Notes: generated by a model not told the origin, from the sequence alone. Numbered from the stretch's first letter, positions 1 to 9,313 are shown. The stretch: 35,360 nucleotides of DNA from Spirochaetales bacterium (GCA_013044245.1 JABEVK010000034.1:1-35360), one strand, 5' to 3'. Numbers and translations: made by a program.

Positions 1-662
1 AAAAAGGCTTCATAACAAAAAATGTGAAGGGGTACTTCGGCAGTTTCACGGCTTTTTACCCGTCGCAGGGTTCCTGCGGCCAGGTTGCGGGCATTGGCGT
101 ATGGTTCCTCTTGACCGGCATTGATAGCAAAAAACTGTGACTTGGGAAGGTAAACCTCCCCCCTCACCGCCAATCTGAGCCCAGGTTCAAGTTTAAGAGG
201 AACTGTCGGAATGGTTTTTATGTTGGCAGTAACATCATTGCCCACCCAACCATTGCCCCGAGTTAAAGCCCGCTCGAGAATGCCGTTTTCGTAATACAGC
301 ACTACTGACAAGCCGTCGAGTTTGTGTTCCGCCACAATGACCAAGGGTTGAGAACTCAGTCCTTGATTTTTTTTCAACCACGTTTCGAGTTCTGACACGG
401 CGTAAGCCTTATCGAGACTCAAGACCGGTACCTCGTGCGCACGTTCAGGGAATTCATGCGAAAGATCACTCCCGACACGCTGAGTGGGACTCCAGGCGAG
501 CCTTTGTTCGGGATATAGCTCTTCCATTCGTCGTAGATCTTCCCACAATTTGTCATACTCAAGATCTGAGACGGTAGGCCGACCCTCGGCATACTGCCTT
601 TGCCACAACAAAAGTCGCTCGGCTAACTCACTCATGCGCTGAACGATTTCCTGTGCTGACAT
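1..662 (-). CDS. ligA: NAD+-dependent DNA ligase LigA, N-terminal part (truncated by window edge)
   Basis: Own reverse-strand translation MSAQEIVQRMSELAERLLLWQRQY...EHKLDGLSVVLYYENGILERALTRGNGWVGNDVTANIKTIPTVPL; KxDG adenylation motif and RGxGxxGxDVTxNxxTI block. Not in the ORF track because it runs off the window. Confidence 0.93.
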   Translation of the reverse strand, partial: MSAQEIVQRMSELAERLLLWQRQYAEGRPTVSDLEYDKLWEDLRRMEELYPEQRLAWSPTQRVGSDLSHEFPERAHEVPVLSLDKAYAVSELETWLKKNQGLSSQPLVIVAEHKLDGLSVVLYYENGILERALTRGNGWVGNDVTANIKTIPTVPLKLEPGLRLAVRGEVYLPKSQFFAINAGQEEPYANARNLAAGTLRRVKSRETAEVPLHIFCYEAF

Positions 663-774
663 TGCCTGCCCCCCTTTGGTCTACTTTTGCTTTTTGCGAG
701 TTATAGCATTCATAATAGTATTTAGCCATGACAAAGTGTATTATTTAAGGTATCTACTTTTTTAGGAGCAATCC

Positions 775-1329
775 ATGGCACATCACGACCACGTCCCGGG
801 AACCGGGAATGGCAAAGGCATGGCTTTTCGCGACCAAATTGCCAATTCGGTCATTGACGCGGTTAACCCTCAAGCACACGATACGATTTACGATATTGGT
901 TCTGGTGACGGGCATTATTCGGCTCGACTGGCAGAAAAAGCCGCACGCGTTGTGGCCTTTGACGCCCGTCCTGACGTTTTTCAGGGCGAAAACTACCAAA
1001 AGGCGAATATTACTGCCGTTCCCGGCAATATCTGCCCCTGGGTCGAAGCTCATGGGTTTCACGAGGCATCTCAGGTATTCTTTTCCAATTCCTTTCACGA
1101 CATGCCCTGCCAAGAAAAGCTTCTAGAACTGCTGGGCTCGACGCTTCGTCCGGCAAGTCGCCTCAATTTTGTCGAGTTTAAGCTTGCTACCCCGTTCGGG
1201 CCTCCTGCCGATATCCGCTATAGTCCCGAACGCCTCAAGCAACTCGTAGAGGCGAAGGGTTTTCGACTGGTCAAGGAATTGAGCTTCGAGTACCATTACT
1301 TTCATACTTACGAAAAACTTAAGGAATAG
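775..1329 (+). CDS. class I SAM-dependent methyltransferase
   Basis: ORF with motif I (YDIGSGDGHYSARLA) and downstream methyltransferase-like organisation; SD-like 'aggagcaatcc' before ATG. Confidence 0.75.
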   Translation: MAHHDHVPGTGNGKGMAFRDQIANSVIDAVNPQAHDTIYDIGSGDGHYSARLAEKAARVVAFDARPDVFQGENYQKANITAVPGNICPWVEAHGFHEASQVFFSNSFHDMPCQEKLLELLGSTLRPASRLNFVEFKLATPFGPPADIRYSPERLKQLVEAKGFRLVKELSFEYHYFHTYEKLKE

Positions 1330-1331
1330 GG

Positions 1332-1868
1332 GTGCGGATCACTGGCGGTAAGTACCGAAGCCGTATTGTTCTCTGCCCTAAGGGGGAAATTCGCCCGGCA
1401 ATGGACCGCATGAGGACCAGTTTGTTCTCGATTTTGGGCCCGCTGGATGGCATTGCTGTACTTGATCTGTTCAGCGGCTCAGGACTAGTCGGCATCGAAA
1501 CCGCAAGTCGAGGTGCGGCTGAAATAGACTTAGTCGAAAAAGATTGGGGAAAAAAAGCAACCATATTACGGAACTTGTCCTGGGTGGAAGAACCCGTCCG
1601 TTTGCATTTAACCGACGTGAAGCTCTTTCTGAAGCGAGCAGACCGGCAATGGGGCCTCATCTATGCCGATCCGCCCTTTCCGCTTGCCGGTAAGCTCGAA
1701 ATTCTTGAACTTGTCGCGAATCGAGGGCTTTTAGCCTCCCAGGGTACACTGGTGATGCACTACCCTGGTGAAGAAAGTTACCCCGACCAGGTCGGTACTT
1801 TGCGCCGGTTCGACCACCGGACGTATGGGCGAAGTCATTTGGTCTTCTATACCACTTCCCTTCCTTAA
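1332..1868 (+). CDS. rsmD: 16S rRNA (guanine(966)-N(2))-methyltransferase RsmD
   Basis: GTG start; MRITGGKYRSR, RPAMDRMRTSLFSIL, VLDLFSGSGLVGIE, IYADPPF motifs typical of RsmD. Confidence 0.9.
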   Translation: MRITGGKYRSRIVLCPKGEIRPAMDRMRTSLFSILGPLDGIAVLDLFSGSGLVGIETASRGAAEIDLVEKDWGKKATILRNLSWVEEPVRLHLTDVKLFLKRADRQWGLIYADPPFPLAGKLEILELVANRGLLASQGTLVMHYPGEESYPDQVGTLRRFDHRTYGRSHLVFYTTSLP

Positions 1869-1890
1869 CGCGTTGAACTATTCTGAAAGG

Positions 1891-3531
1891 ATGCCGCAAC
1901 TTTCTGTCACCCTAGGTCAAACCCATCTCACTGTTCCCTCGGGAACCCCGCTTGCCGATCTTTTACCGGCAAAGCCGCAGTCTCCCGCAATTTTAGGCGT
2001 CCTCGTGAATCAGCGCTTACGAAGTTTACGCTCGACACTCACCATTTCGGCTACGCTTGAACCAGTGTTGGCCGATTCGTCCATGGGGCACAAAATTTAC
2101 CGTAAAACCCTTTGCTTCCTTTTAGAATTGGCGGGGCAAACGTTTCCTGAACAAAAGCTCCGAATCGGCCCCTCTCTGGGAAATGCCTACCTTTTTTTTG
2201 ATGAGTCCGGCACCTTAACCCCAGAACGCCTTGCCCAGTTGAAAGCACAAATGCAGGCCCTTGTTGAGCGTGACCTGCCCATAGAACCCGTTCGTTTGCC
2301 CTATGCCGAAGCCTGCCGCCTATTTTTACCCACCAGCGAGTCAGGAAAGCTCATCGTGCAAAAGAACCAACCCGAGGTTCCTTGTGTCGAATGTGACGGT
2401 TTTTGGGCCTTGGAGCACTTTCCTTTAGCACCTTCGACGAAAGCCGTTGCTGTCTTTGATCTGCAACCCCACCCGGACGGATTGCTATTGGTTTTTCCCG
2501 AAAAACGCTTACCCTTGGCCCTAGCACCAGTACCGTCTAAGCCGCTCTTGGTACAAACAGCCCGCGAATACAAAACCTTAGTCGATATTTTGGGGATTCC
2601 TTCGGTTCCTGAACTTAATGAAATCGTCGCCAAGCCCAAAGAGGCTTCTCACTTTGTCCAGGTGACCGAGACCCTGCAAGAAAAAAAGCTAAGCCGTCTC
2701 GCCGATCAGTTGGCCGGCTTAAGCTCTACCCTTAAGTTGGTTTTGGTGGCAGGCCCCTCCTCTTCGGGAAAAACGACTTTTACCAAAAAACTTGCCGTAC
2801 ACTTACAGGCGGTAGGGTTTAAGCCCCGACTTTTGGGCCTGGACGATTACTTTTTGGACCGTGAACACACACCCAAGGATGCTGAAGGCAACTATGACTT
2901 CGAAGCCTTAGAAGCTCTGGATATACCGTTGCTGAACGAACACTTGGTCGCTCTTTTGGCAGGAAAGTCCGTCGAAACCCCCATTTTTGATTTTAAGACA
3001 GGATCAAGAAAACCTCAGGGGCGTCCTTTGACCCTAGGACCTCGTGACCTTCTCATCATGGAAGGAATCCATGGCCTGAACGACGCCTTAACCCCTCTGG
3101 TTCCTCGCGAAAGAAAGTTCAAGATTTATATTTCGCCTTTGACGGCACTCGTCATTGACCCACACAACCGGATTTCTACCACCGACAACCGACTAATCCG
3201 CCGTATGGTTCGCGACTTTCAATTTCGAGGCTATTCTGCCCTCCATACCTTACGCCAGTGGCCCTCGGTAAGGCGCGGCGAGGACAAGAATATTTTTCCT
3301 TTTCAGGAATCGGCGGACGCCTCATTTAATAGTGCCTTGGACTACGAGTTAGCCGTTCTTAAAGAGGTGGCCGTGCCTCTTTTAAAAACCGTCCCCCCCA
3401 CTGAACCTGAGTACACAGAGGCCTATTATTTATTGTCACTTTTGGATAATTTCATTCCCATGACCGACCTTCCCGTCCCAAGTTTCTCAATTTTACGAGA
3501 ATTTGTCGGTCGGAGCGGATTCAAGTATTAA
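1891..3531 (+). CDS. TGS-domain-containing nucleoside (uridine) kinase
   Basis: Start at internal ATG 1891 (MPQLSVTLGQTHL...) preceded by GAAAGG and placed after the rsmD stop. N-terminal TGS/ThrRS-like region, then P-loop LVLVAGPSSSGKTTFTKKLAVHL and uridine kinase-like GLDDYFLDREHTPKD. Confidence 0.87.
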   Translation: MPQLSVTLGQTHLTVPSGTPLADLLPAKPQSPAILGVLVNQRLRSLRSTLTISATLEPVLADSSMGHKIYRKTLCFLLELAGQTFPEQKLRIGPSLGNAYLFFDESGTLTPERLAQLKAQMQALVERDLPIEPVRLPYAEACRLFLPTSESGKLIVQKNQPEVPCVECDGFWALEHFPLAPSTKAVAVFDLQPHPDGLLLVFPEKRLPLALAPVPSKPLLVQTAREYKTLVDILGIPSVPELNEIVAKPKEASHFVQVTETLQEKKLSRLADQLAGLSSTLKLVLVAGPSSSGKTTFTKKLAVHLQAVGFKPRLLGLDDYFLDREHTPKDAEGNYDFEALEALDIPLLNEHLVALLAGKSVETPIFDFKTGSRKPQGRPLTLGPRDLLIMEGIHGLNDALTPLVPRERKFKIYISPLTALVIDPHNRISTTDNRLIRRMVRDFQFRGYSALHTLRQWPSVRRGEDKNIFPFQESADASFNSALDYELAVLKEVAVPLLKTVPPTEPEYTEAYYLLSLLDNFIPMTDLPVPSFSILREFVGRSGFKY

Positions 3532-3563
3532 CCTGACCGAAAGAGCATCCGATAGAAGGAAAT

Positions 3564-4367
3564 ATGAAAGCGGGCAAAGGCATGGACATCTCGACGGTGG
3601 TCGGGCTCATCTTGGGTATGGGCGGCATAGTCACCGGTTACATCATTGAAGGTGGCAACCCGGCCTCGTTGTTGGGACTTTCAGCGTTTATTATCATCTT
3701 TGCGGGTGTCTCCGGCGCCTTGATCGTTTCGTTTGGCATTAAAGATTTTCTTCGCATCGGCGCCATCTTGAGTGAATCGTTTACCCCGGCCAATGAAGCC
3801 AATGCCGAGCTAGCGGGGCAGATTGTCGACCTCTCTGATAAAGCACGCAAAGAAGGTCTTTTGTCACTGGATGACATGGTCGATGACATTGAAGACCCGC
3901 TGTTTCGTAAAGGCATTCGGATGGTCGTTGATGGTGTTGACCCCGATGAAATTGAAAAGATCCTTGATACTGACATGACCATCTATGAAGCCAAAAAAAA
4001 AGAAGATGCCGAGGTCTATGCCCAGGCCGGTGGTTTTGCTCCCACGATGGGGATTATCGGTACAGTTACTGGTCTAGTTCTAGTTTTGGGAAACTTAGCC
4101 GGTGACGTCGAACATTTGGGTCACGCCATTGCAGCAGCGTTCATCGCCACCCTTTACGGGATTAGTTTAGCCAATATTTTCGCCTTACCCGTTGCCAATA
4201 AGCTCAAAGGAAAAATTAAAAAAGAAAAATTGCGCATGGAAATGATTCTCGCCGGCGTTTTTGCTATCCATAAAGGCGAAAGCCCGATGCTCGTCAAAGA
4301 AAAAATGATGTCGTATCTAGAAGAAGCCGAACAAAAGCTTTTGGACAAGGGCGGGAGTGAGGATTAG
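3564..4367 (+). CDS. motA: flagellar motor stator protein MotA
   Basis: MDISTVVGLILGMGGIVTGYIIEGG..., GFAPTMGIIGTVTGLVLVLGNL (TM3/4 region); SD GAAGGAAAT upstream. Confidence 0.95.
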   Translation: MKAGKGMDISTVVGLILGMGGIVTGYIIEGGNPASLLGLSAFIIIFAGVSGALIVSFGIKDFLRIGAILSESFTPANEANAELAGQIVDLSDKARKEGLLSLDDMVDDIEDPLFRKGIRMVVDGVDPDEIEKILDTDMTIYEAKKKEDAEVYAQAGGFAPTMGIIGTVTGLVLVLGNLAGDVEHLGHAIAAAFIATLYGISLANIFALPVANKLKGKIKKEKLRMEMILAGVFAIHKGESPMLVKEKMMSYLEEAEQKLLDKGGSED

Positions 4368-4369
4368 CC

Positions 4370-5128
4370 GTGGCAGTTAAAAAGTTTTCGACGAAAAGAG
4401 TTCGCCGAGGCGGCGAAGAAGGCCACGATAATTCCGAGCGGTGGCTTTTAACGTATGCAGACATGATCACCCTTCTTATGCTCTTTTTTATCGTTCTGTA
4501 CGCCTTAGCACCCCACAAACCCCTCATCAACGAAGATTTTGCCCAGACCTTCCAGACCATTTTTCAAGGCGCGAACCTCGGTTATATCATCCAAGAAAAG
4601 AACGCCAAAGGAACCAAGGGCATGATGCTCGAAGGCAAACAGCAAATTGATCCGTCCAAGGTTCTTCGTGAAAAGCGCAATACCCTGATGACGCGACTAG
4701 AGTACCGCCTAAAGAACATCATGCCGCAAAACCAATACAAGATCAGCGAAATTCAAGATGGCATACGAATTACTCTCTTTTCTGATACCTTCTTTCCCCC
4801 AGGTAGTCCTGAGATCAGCCCTCCGTCGGTGCCTTTTTTAGGAAAAGTCGCCGAAGCCTTGTCAGCCCTTCCTAACGCTGTTCGCATTGAAGGACACACA
4901 GACGGCAGTGCCGTCGAAGGGGACCGGTTTGCCAAAGAGTGGCAGTTGTCTACCGAGCGAGCTCTTTCCGTGCTGAACCTTTTTTTCAGCTACGGCTTTC
5001 CCGAAGACAAAGCATCGGTAGCCGGGTATGGCTCTACTCGACCTATTGCTACCAATGCTACTCCCGAGGGACAGGCCTTTAACCGACGGGTTGACCTTGT
5101 TGTTCTTTGGGACAAGTCGCAAATGTAA
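4370..5128 (+). CDS. motB: flagellar motor stator protein MotB
   Basis: GTG start 2 nt after motA stop; WLLTYADMITLLMLFFIVLYAL (plug/TM Asp) and OmpA-like VRIEGHTDGSAV...RRVDLVVL. Confidence 0.94.
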   Translation: MAVKKFSTKRVRRGGEEGHDNSERWLLTYADMITLLMLFFIVLYALAPHKPLINEDFAQTFQTIFQGANLGYIIQEKNAKGTKGMMLEGKQQIDPSKVLREKRNTLMTRLEYRLKNIMPQNQYKISEIQDGIRITLFSDTFFPPGSPEISPPSVPFLGKVAEALSALPNAVRIEGHTDGSAVEGDRFAKEWQLSTERALSVLNLFFSYGFPEDKASVAGYGSTRPIATNATPEGQAFNRRVDLVVLWDKSQM

Positions 5129-5145
5129 CGTGCCAGTTTATGGTC

Positions 5146-5601
5146 TCAACCTAAGAACGGCAAAACCTGGACGGTGTGGTTTTCCGTGTCTACCTTTTTT
5201 ATCACTTTAGTCACGACACCTTGCTCATCGAGGACGAAGGTTGTTCTCAAAACCCCGACCGATTTTTTACCGTACAGGTTTTTTTCTCCCCAGGCGCCCC
5301 AAGCTTCCATGACAGTGTGGTCAGGGTCGCTCAGCAGTGTGAAAGGCAAACCATATTTTTCGATAAACTTTTGATGTGACGCAGAACTATCCGGACTAAT
5401 CCCCAAAATGACCGTATTCTTCGCCATGAGCTGGGAGTGGCCGTCACGTAACGAACAGGCTTCTTTCGTACAACCAGGGGTGTCATCTTTGGGATAAAAA
5501 TACACCAGGACTTTTTTTCCCCTCAACGACGAAAGCGTCACGCTGTTTCCCCAAGCATCAGCCAGGGTAAAATCCGGAGCTAAAGTTTTTTCTTGAATCA
5601 T
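5146..5601 (-). CDS. bcp: peroxiredoxin, BCP/PrxQ type
   Basis: MIQEKTLAPDFTLADAWGNSVTLSSLRGKKVLVYFYPKDDTPGCTKEACSLRD; start chosen by SD GAGGTGATT-ATG. Confidence 0.93.
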   Translation of the reverse strand: MIQEKTLAPDFTLADAWGNSVTLSSLRGKKVLVYFYPKDDTPGCTKEACSLRDGHSQLMAKNTVILGISPDSSASHQKFIEKYGLPFTLLSDPDHTVMEAWGAWGEKNLYGKKSVGVLRTTFVLDEQGVVTKVIKKVDTENHTVQVLPFLG

Positions 5602-5706
5602 AATCACCTCAATACGAGGAAATTCACCATTTTTTTGGCATTGGGCAAATTTCTTTGACAATCCGTTCTTATGTTTCGTACACTTATGATATGGGGATTT
5701 CCATCA

Positions 5707-6750
5707 ATGAATAGCGCCACCAAAAAGACTGTTCTCGTCATCGATGATGATGAAACGGTACTCGCTGTTCTCTCAGGTTTTTTGAATATGTTGGGCTATG
5801 AGGTAAAGACGGCTCTGAGCGGAGATGTCGGTTGGGAACTGTTTCAATCCGAAAAGCCCGATGCCATTCTGAGCGATCTGCTTATGCCGGGGGGCCTCGA
5901 TGGATTAGCCCTGTTGGCAAAAATTCGTACCGTTAATCCCCTTTTGCCCTTTATCGTCGTTTCAGGGAAATCTGACGTGGATGAAGCCATGACAGCCATT
6001 CGTAAAGGGGCTTGGGATTTTATCGTAAAACCGGTTGGCTTTGAACAGCTCTCGACGATTTTGCATCGTGTTTGGGAACGAGCATCGCTCCTAGCGATGC
6101 GCCGCGATTACCAAACCCAGTTAGAAGCCGAAATCGCCTCACGAACGGCCGAGTTGCATCATCGCGTTAAGAACAATTTGCAAGTGATTTTGATCCTTCT
6201 CGATCTTCAGCGCGAAAATACCCACAATGCCGAAGCTCGAGAACTTTTGTGGGAAAGTCAGAATCGGATTCACGCAATGGCCGAGATTCAAGAACAAGCC
6301 TTTCAAGAAGAGCACAACGGTCACGTTGATCTGCGCCCCTTTCTTACGGGATTGGTGTTTCACCTGGTCAACGCACTGGGCTGGACACCGGTACTCACCC
6401 TCGATTGGGATATTCCGCCCCTAGAGATTGAGGCAGGAGCCGCCTTTTCAATCGGCTTAATCTTAAATGAAATCATCGCAACTGTGCTTGAAACGGAATT
6501 AACACAACCTGAAAAGGCGTCACTCTCGGTGAAATTAACACCCGGTCCTCCGCAGAGTTTTGAACTTACCGTCGAGGATTCTTGGGGAGCTATCAAAACT
6601 TGGCAAACGGAACAGGGGTCCCTGTCCATGAGTATTACTATGCTCAAAGTTCTCACAGAACTCGTCGAGGGACAGCTCAAATATGATCGGCGCACTCCGA
6701 ATCGCATCACGGTATCCATTTTTCACGACAGGTCCCCCTCACTTCTCTAG
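5707..6750 (+). CDS. response regulator receiver fused to HisKA_2-type histidine kinase-like module
   Basis: Receiver KKTVLVIDDDETVLAVLSGFL...DAILSDLLMPGG...ISGKSD-like/KPVGFEQL; HisKA_2 ELHHRVKNNLQVILILLDLQ; C-terminal HATPase-like region with atypical motifs. Confidence 0.85.
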   Translation: MNSATKKTVLVIDDDETVLAVLSGFLNMLGYEVKTALSGDVGWELFQSEKPDAILSDLLMPGGLDGLALLAKIRTVNPLLPFIVVSGKSDVDEAMTAIRKGAWDFIVKPVGFEQLSTILHRVWERASLLAMRRDYQTQLEAEIASRTAELHHRVKNNLQVILILLDLQRENTHNAEARELLWESQNRIHAMAEIQEQAFQEEHNGHVDLRPFLTGLVFHLVNALGWTPVLTLDWDIPPLEIEAGAAFSIGLILNEIIATVLETELTQPEKASLSVKLTPGPPQSFELTVEDSWGAIKTWQTEQGSLSMSITMLKVLTELVEGQLKYDRRTPNRITVSIFHDRSPSLL

Positions 6751-6790
6751 TACGCTGGCGTTCTACCAGATTTTCGCTTAAACTAGGCTT

Positions 6791-7123
6791 ATGGATACCC
6801 AACCATCGGTCTACGAAGCCCGCCAACACCCCCGTTACCGCGTTCTGGCTATGATCCGATTGGACTTTGGTCAAGAAGAATCTTTGACCGCGGAAACGCT
6901 CAATTACAGTACATCAGGAATTTTGTGTCGCCTCGACGTCTCTTTGCCGCCCGGTTCACGAGTTACGATTCTTTTGGAATTCGAGGGTGTACCTCTCGCA
7001 GTCGATGCCGTCAGCGTGCGTCAAACGCAAACCGAGAGCGGTTATGAGGTGGGTTTACAAATGCTTGAGTTAGCCGGTGAAGCCCATCAAAAGCTCATCG
7101 AGTTCTTTGAACAAGCCTCGTAA
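6791..7123 (+). CDS. PilZ domain protein (putative c-di-GMP receptor)
   Basis: RQHPRYR (RxxxR-like) and NYSTSGI ([D/N]xSxxG) motifs in a 110-aa single-domain protein. Confidence 0.85.
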   Translation: MDTQPSVYEARQHPRYRVLAMIRLDFGQEESLTAETLNYSTSGILCRLDVSLPPGSRVTILLEFEGVPLAVDAVSVRQTQTESGYEVGLQMLELAGEAHQKLIEFFEQAS

Positions 7124-7182
7124 AGCCAGCCTACCCTTGTCTTTCGATTGACGCTCACGGTAAAAAGCAGGAAAATGCTTTT

Positions 7183-7974
7183 ATGAACGGTGTTGAATTG
7201 CGTCCAGGGGTTTTTAGATCTCAATTTAATTTGCGCTATTCGGATGTTCAGGCACAGGGTCTGCTTTCACTCACAGCGTTTCTAGACTATCTACAACAGA
7301 CAGCCGGTGATCATACCGAAAGTTTAGGGTTTGGCTACCGAGAACAGCGGTCTCAAGGGGCCTTTTGGGTATTATCCCGCTTATCGGCTGAAGTTTCTCG
7401 TTGGCCAGAATGGCCCCAGACCGTCCAGGTGGATACTTGGGCACGCGGACACAAGGGACTTTTAGCCTTGCGCGATTATGCCCTTTCGCAACAGGGACAG
7501 GTCTTGGCGAGAGTGAGTTCTGCCTGGGTTATGCTCAAGAACAAGCGCCCTCAACGCCCCGAAGCCTGGACAAATATCTACCAATTGGTTACTCCAGAAC
7601 CTCCCCTCGAAGAGCTCCCCCCCAGTCTTTCCATGCCCGAGCATCGCCCCGAAGACTGGGCCCAGAACCTTTGCTATCATTCCCGTTCCATTGACGCGAA
7701 TTGGAACGATATGGATATGAACGCTCACGTGAACAATCGTATCTCTGTTGGCTGGTGTTTAGCCGCACACCGTAGCGACTTTTTGAACGCGCATCACATT
7801 CAGCGTCTTGACGTCAACTTTATCGGTGAGGTTTTTGGCGATCAAACCTACAACCTCTGCTGGGAGGCGCCAGTCCCCTCAGACGACCTTGTTTGGAACT
7901 ATGCTCTGTTTCCTACCGGTCAAGCCGACCCGGTTTTGCGTGCACGAATCACTTGGCGCGCTAACCGCTCGTAA
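7183..7974 (+). CDS. acyl-ACP thioesterase (FatA/FatB-like double hotdog)
   Basis: Starts FRSQFNLRYSDVQAQGLLSLTAFLDYLQQTAGDHTESLG; SIDANWNDMDMNAHVNNRISVGWCL (NDxNxHVNN hallmark). Confidence 0.87.
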   Translation: MNGVELRPGVFRSQFNLRYSDVQAQGLLSLTAFLDYLQQTAGDHTESLGFGYREQRSQGAFWVLSRLSAEVSRWPEWPQTVQVDTWARGHKGLLALRDYALSQQGQVLARVSSAWVMLKNKRPQRPEAWTNIYQLVTPEPPLEELPPSLSMPEHRPEDWAQNLCYHSRSIDANWNDMDMNAHVNNRISVGWCLAAHRSDFLNAHHIQRLDVNFIGEVFGDQTYNLCWEAPVPSDDLVWNYALFPTGQADPVLRARITWRANRS

Positions 7975-9209
7975 GCCACCTGAGCGACATCGCGAGGATA
8001 CGTCTTATAAAATACAAACCACAACAGCGCGTTGACGCCATAAGGTACTGTCGTAAGCCAAAACACGACAGGTAACAGTCCCACGTGCTGGGCAAAATAG
8101 CCAACGACAAGCGATAGCAGGGCAGAAACTCCCCCCTGAACTGTCGCAAACAAAAAGCCAAACGCACTAGTTCGCAGTTCTGGCAGAGTTAAGGCCGTAA
8201 CCATGGGGTAAAAGGCCCCTGTCACACCAATCGAGCTGACTAGCCCATACAAAAAAAAGATCGGGTAAAAAAGCTCTGGCGGCCAAGCGACCTGAAGGCA
8301 GAGGTAGCTCATTACGGCGTAAACAGCAAGGTAGCTCTGCATTAAGATGATACGTCCGTACTTGGGGGATTTTTTTTCGGCCCAATCACCCAAGATCCCA
8401 CCCAGTACTGAACTCAGGACATAACCTACGGCAAAAAACGCCAAAATGAAGTTGCTTTTTTCGGTCGAAAAGTGTCGTACCTCGTGGAGAAACGTCACAG
8501 CAAATGACATCAGCACAAGGCTGGTAATCATTACTAGACTAAGAGCCATCCACCTTAATGAGGGTGAGGCGGCCAGATCTTTCAATTCACCCCACGTAAA
8601 GCGGTGCTCATCGGGGCCGGTATCATCACTGGCACCACGACCGGGGTCGTGCAAAAACACCAGAATCAGAAGGCCGCTCAGCACGCTCAGACTCCCCAAA
8701 AGAACCATGGCGGCACGCCAGCCCTCACTCGACTGCGCAAACAACCCGATGATGGGAATAAAAATCACCATGCCAACACCGCTGATGGCACGCCAAAGAC
8801 CAAAAGCACGCCCCCGTTCCTGGGGAGGAAATAAATCCGAGAGCACCGACGTACTTAACGGTTCACAGGCCACTGTCCCCAAAGACGCCACGGTGTACAA
8901 AATCAGCAACTCGGCCGGAGTTTGTGAAAAACCAGCCAAAATGGTCCAGATTCCCCAGACTCCGGTGACAAAGACTAACAGGGTTTTTCGAGAAAAACGA
9001 TCGCCCGCCATAGACCAAAACGGGCCAAAAATCATTCGCGAAAATCGACTAATGCTGGTCAAGACTCCTAAAAAACTTAAACTCAAGTTCAAGGATTCTT
9101 GAATCAACGGGAAAAGATTATTGATCAACCCCCCGTCGGCATTATCCACGGTGTTTCCGAAAGCCAGCGTTACTAGCCCAGCCCAACGTCCCTTCTTTTT
9201 GGCTTCCAA
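7920..9209 (-). CDS. MFS transporter
   Basis: Multi-TM ORF with GDRFSRKTLLVF and PPQERGRAFGLWRAISGVG motifs. The track ATG (9344) lies inside the divergent copA gene; a TTG start near 9209 (LEAKKKGRWAGL) is more plausible but uncertain. Confidence 0.82.
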   Translation of the reverse strand: MEAKKKGRWAGLVTLAFGNTVDNADGGLINNLFPLIQESLNLSLSFLGVLTSISRFSRMIFGPFWSMAGDRFSRKTLLVFVTGVWGIWTILAGFSQTPAELLILYTVASLGTVACEPLSTSVLSDLFPPQERGRAFGLWRAISGVGMVIFIPIIGLFAQSSEGWRAAMVLLGSLSVLSGLLILVFLHDPGRGASDDTGPDEHRFTWGELKDLAASPSLRWMALSLVMITSLVLMSFAVTFLHEVRHFSTEKSNFILAFFAVGYVLSSVLGGILGDWAEKKSPKYGRIILMQSYLAVYAVMSYLCLQVAWPPELFYPIFFLYGLVSSIGVTGAFYPMVTALTLPELRTSAFGFLFATVQGGVSALLSLVVGYFAQHVGLLPVVFWLTTVPYGVNALLWFVFYKTYPRDVAQVAYERLARQVIRARKTGSA

Positions 9210-9267
9210 AGCTCCCCCGATGCGTATTTTGTAACTGTTCGATCTATGACATCTTTGTAATCCGGTA

Positions 9268-9296
9268 TTGACACTTAGGTCAACTGAGAAGACTAT
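9268..9296 (+). promoter_or_regulatory. putative sigma70-type promoter of copA
   Basis: TTGACA at 9268-9273, 17 bp spacer, weak -10 GACTAT at 9291-9296. Confidence 0.5.
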
Positions 9297-9313
9297 ATAC
9301 CCCATAGGGGTAT
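9297..9313. promoter_or_regulatory. putative CsoR operator
   Basis: Perfect inverted repeat ATACCCC-ATA-GGGGTAT immediately upstream of/overlapping the copA start; resembles known CsoR operators (TACCC...GGGTA); csoR lies at the end of the same operon. Confidence 0.75.

Noticed and set aside
754-1113. Minus-strand 119-aa ORF
   Set aside because: Antisense to the methyltransferase CDS, no recognisable domain.
1768-1890. N-terminal extension of the nucleoside kinase ORF
   Set aside because: It overlaps the end of rsmD out of frame; ATG 1891 begins the recognisable TGS-like domain.
8446-9102. 218-aa plus-strand ORF
   Set aside because: Fully antisense to the MFS transporter; composition (Arg/Lys/Thr/Pro-rich) is typical of a shadow ORF and no SD or domain is evident.
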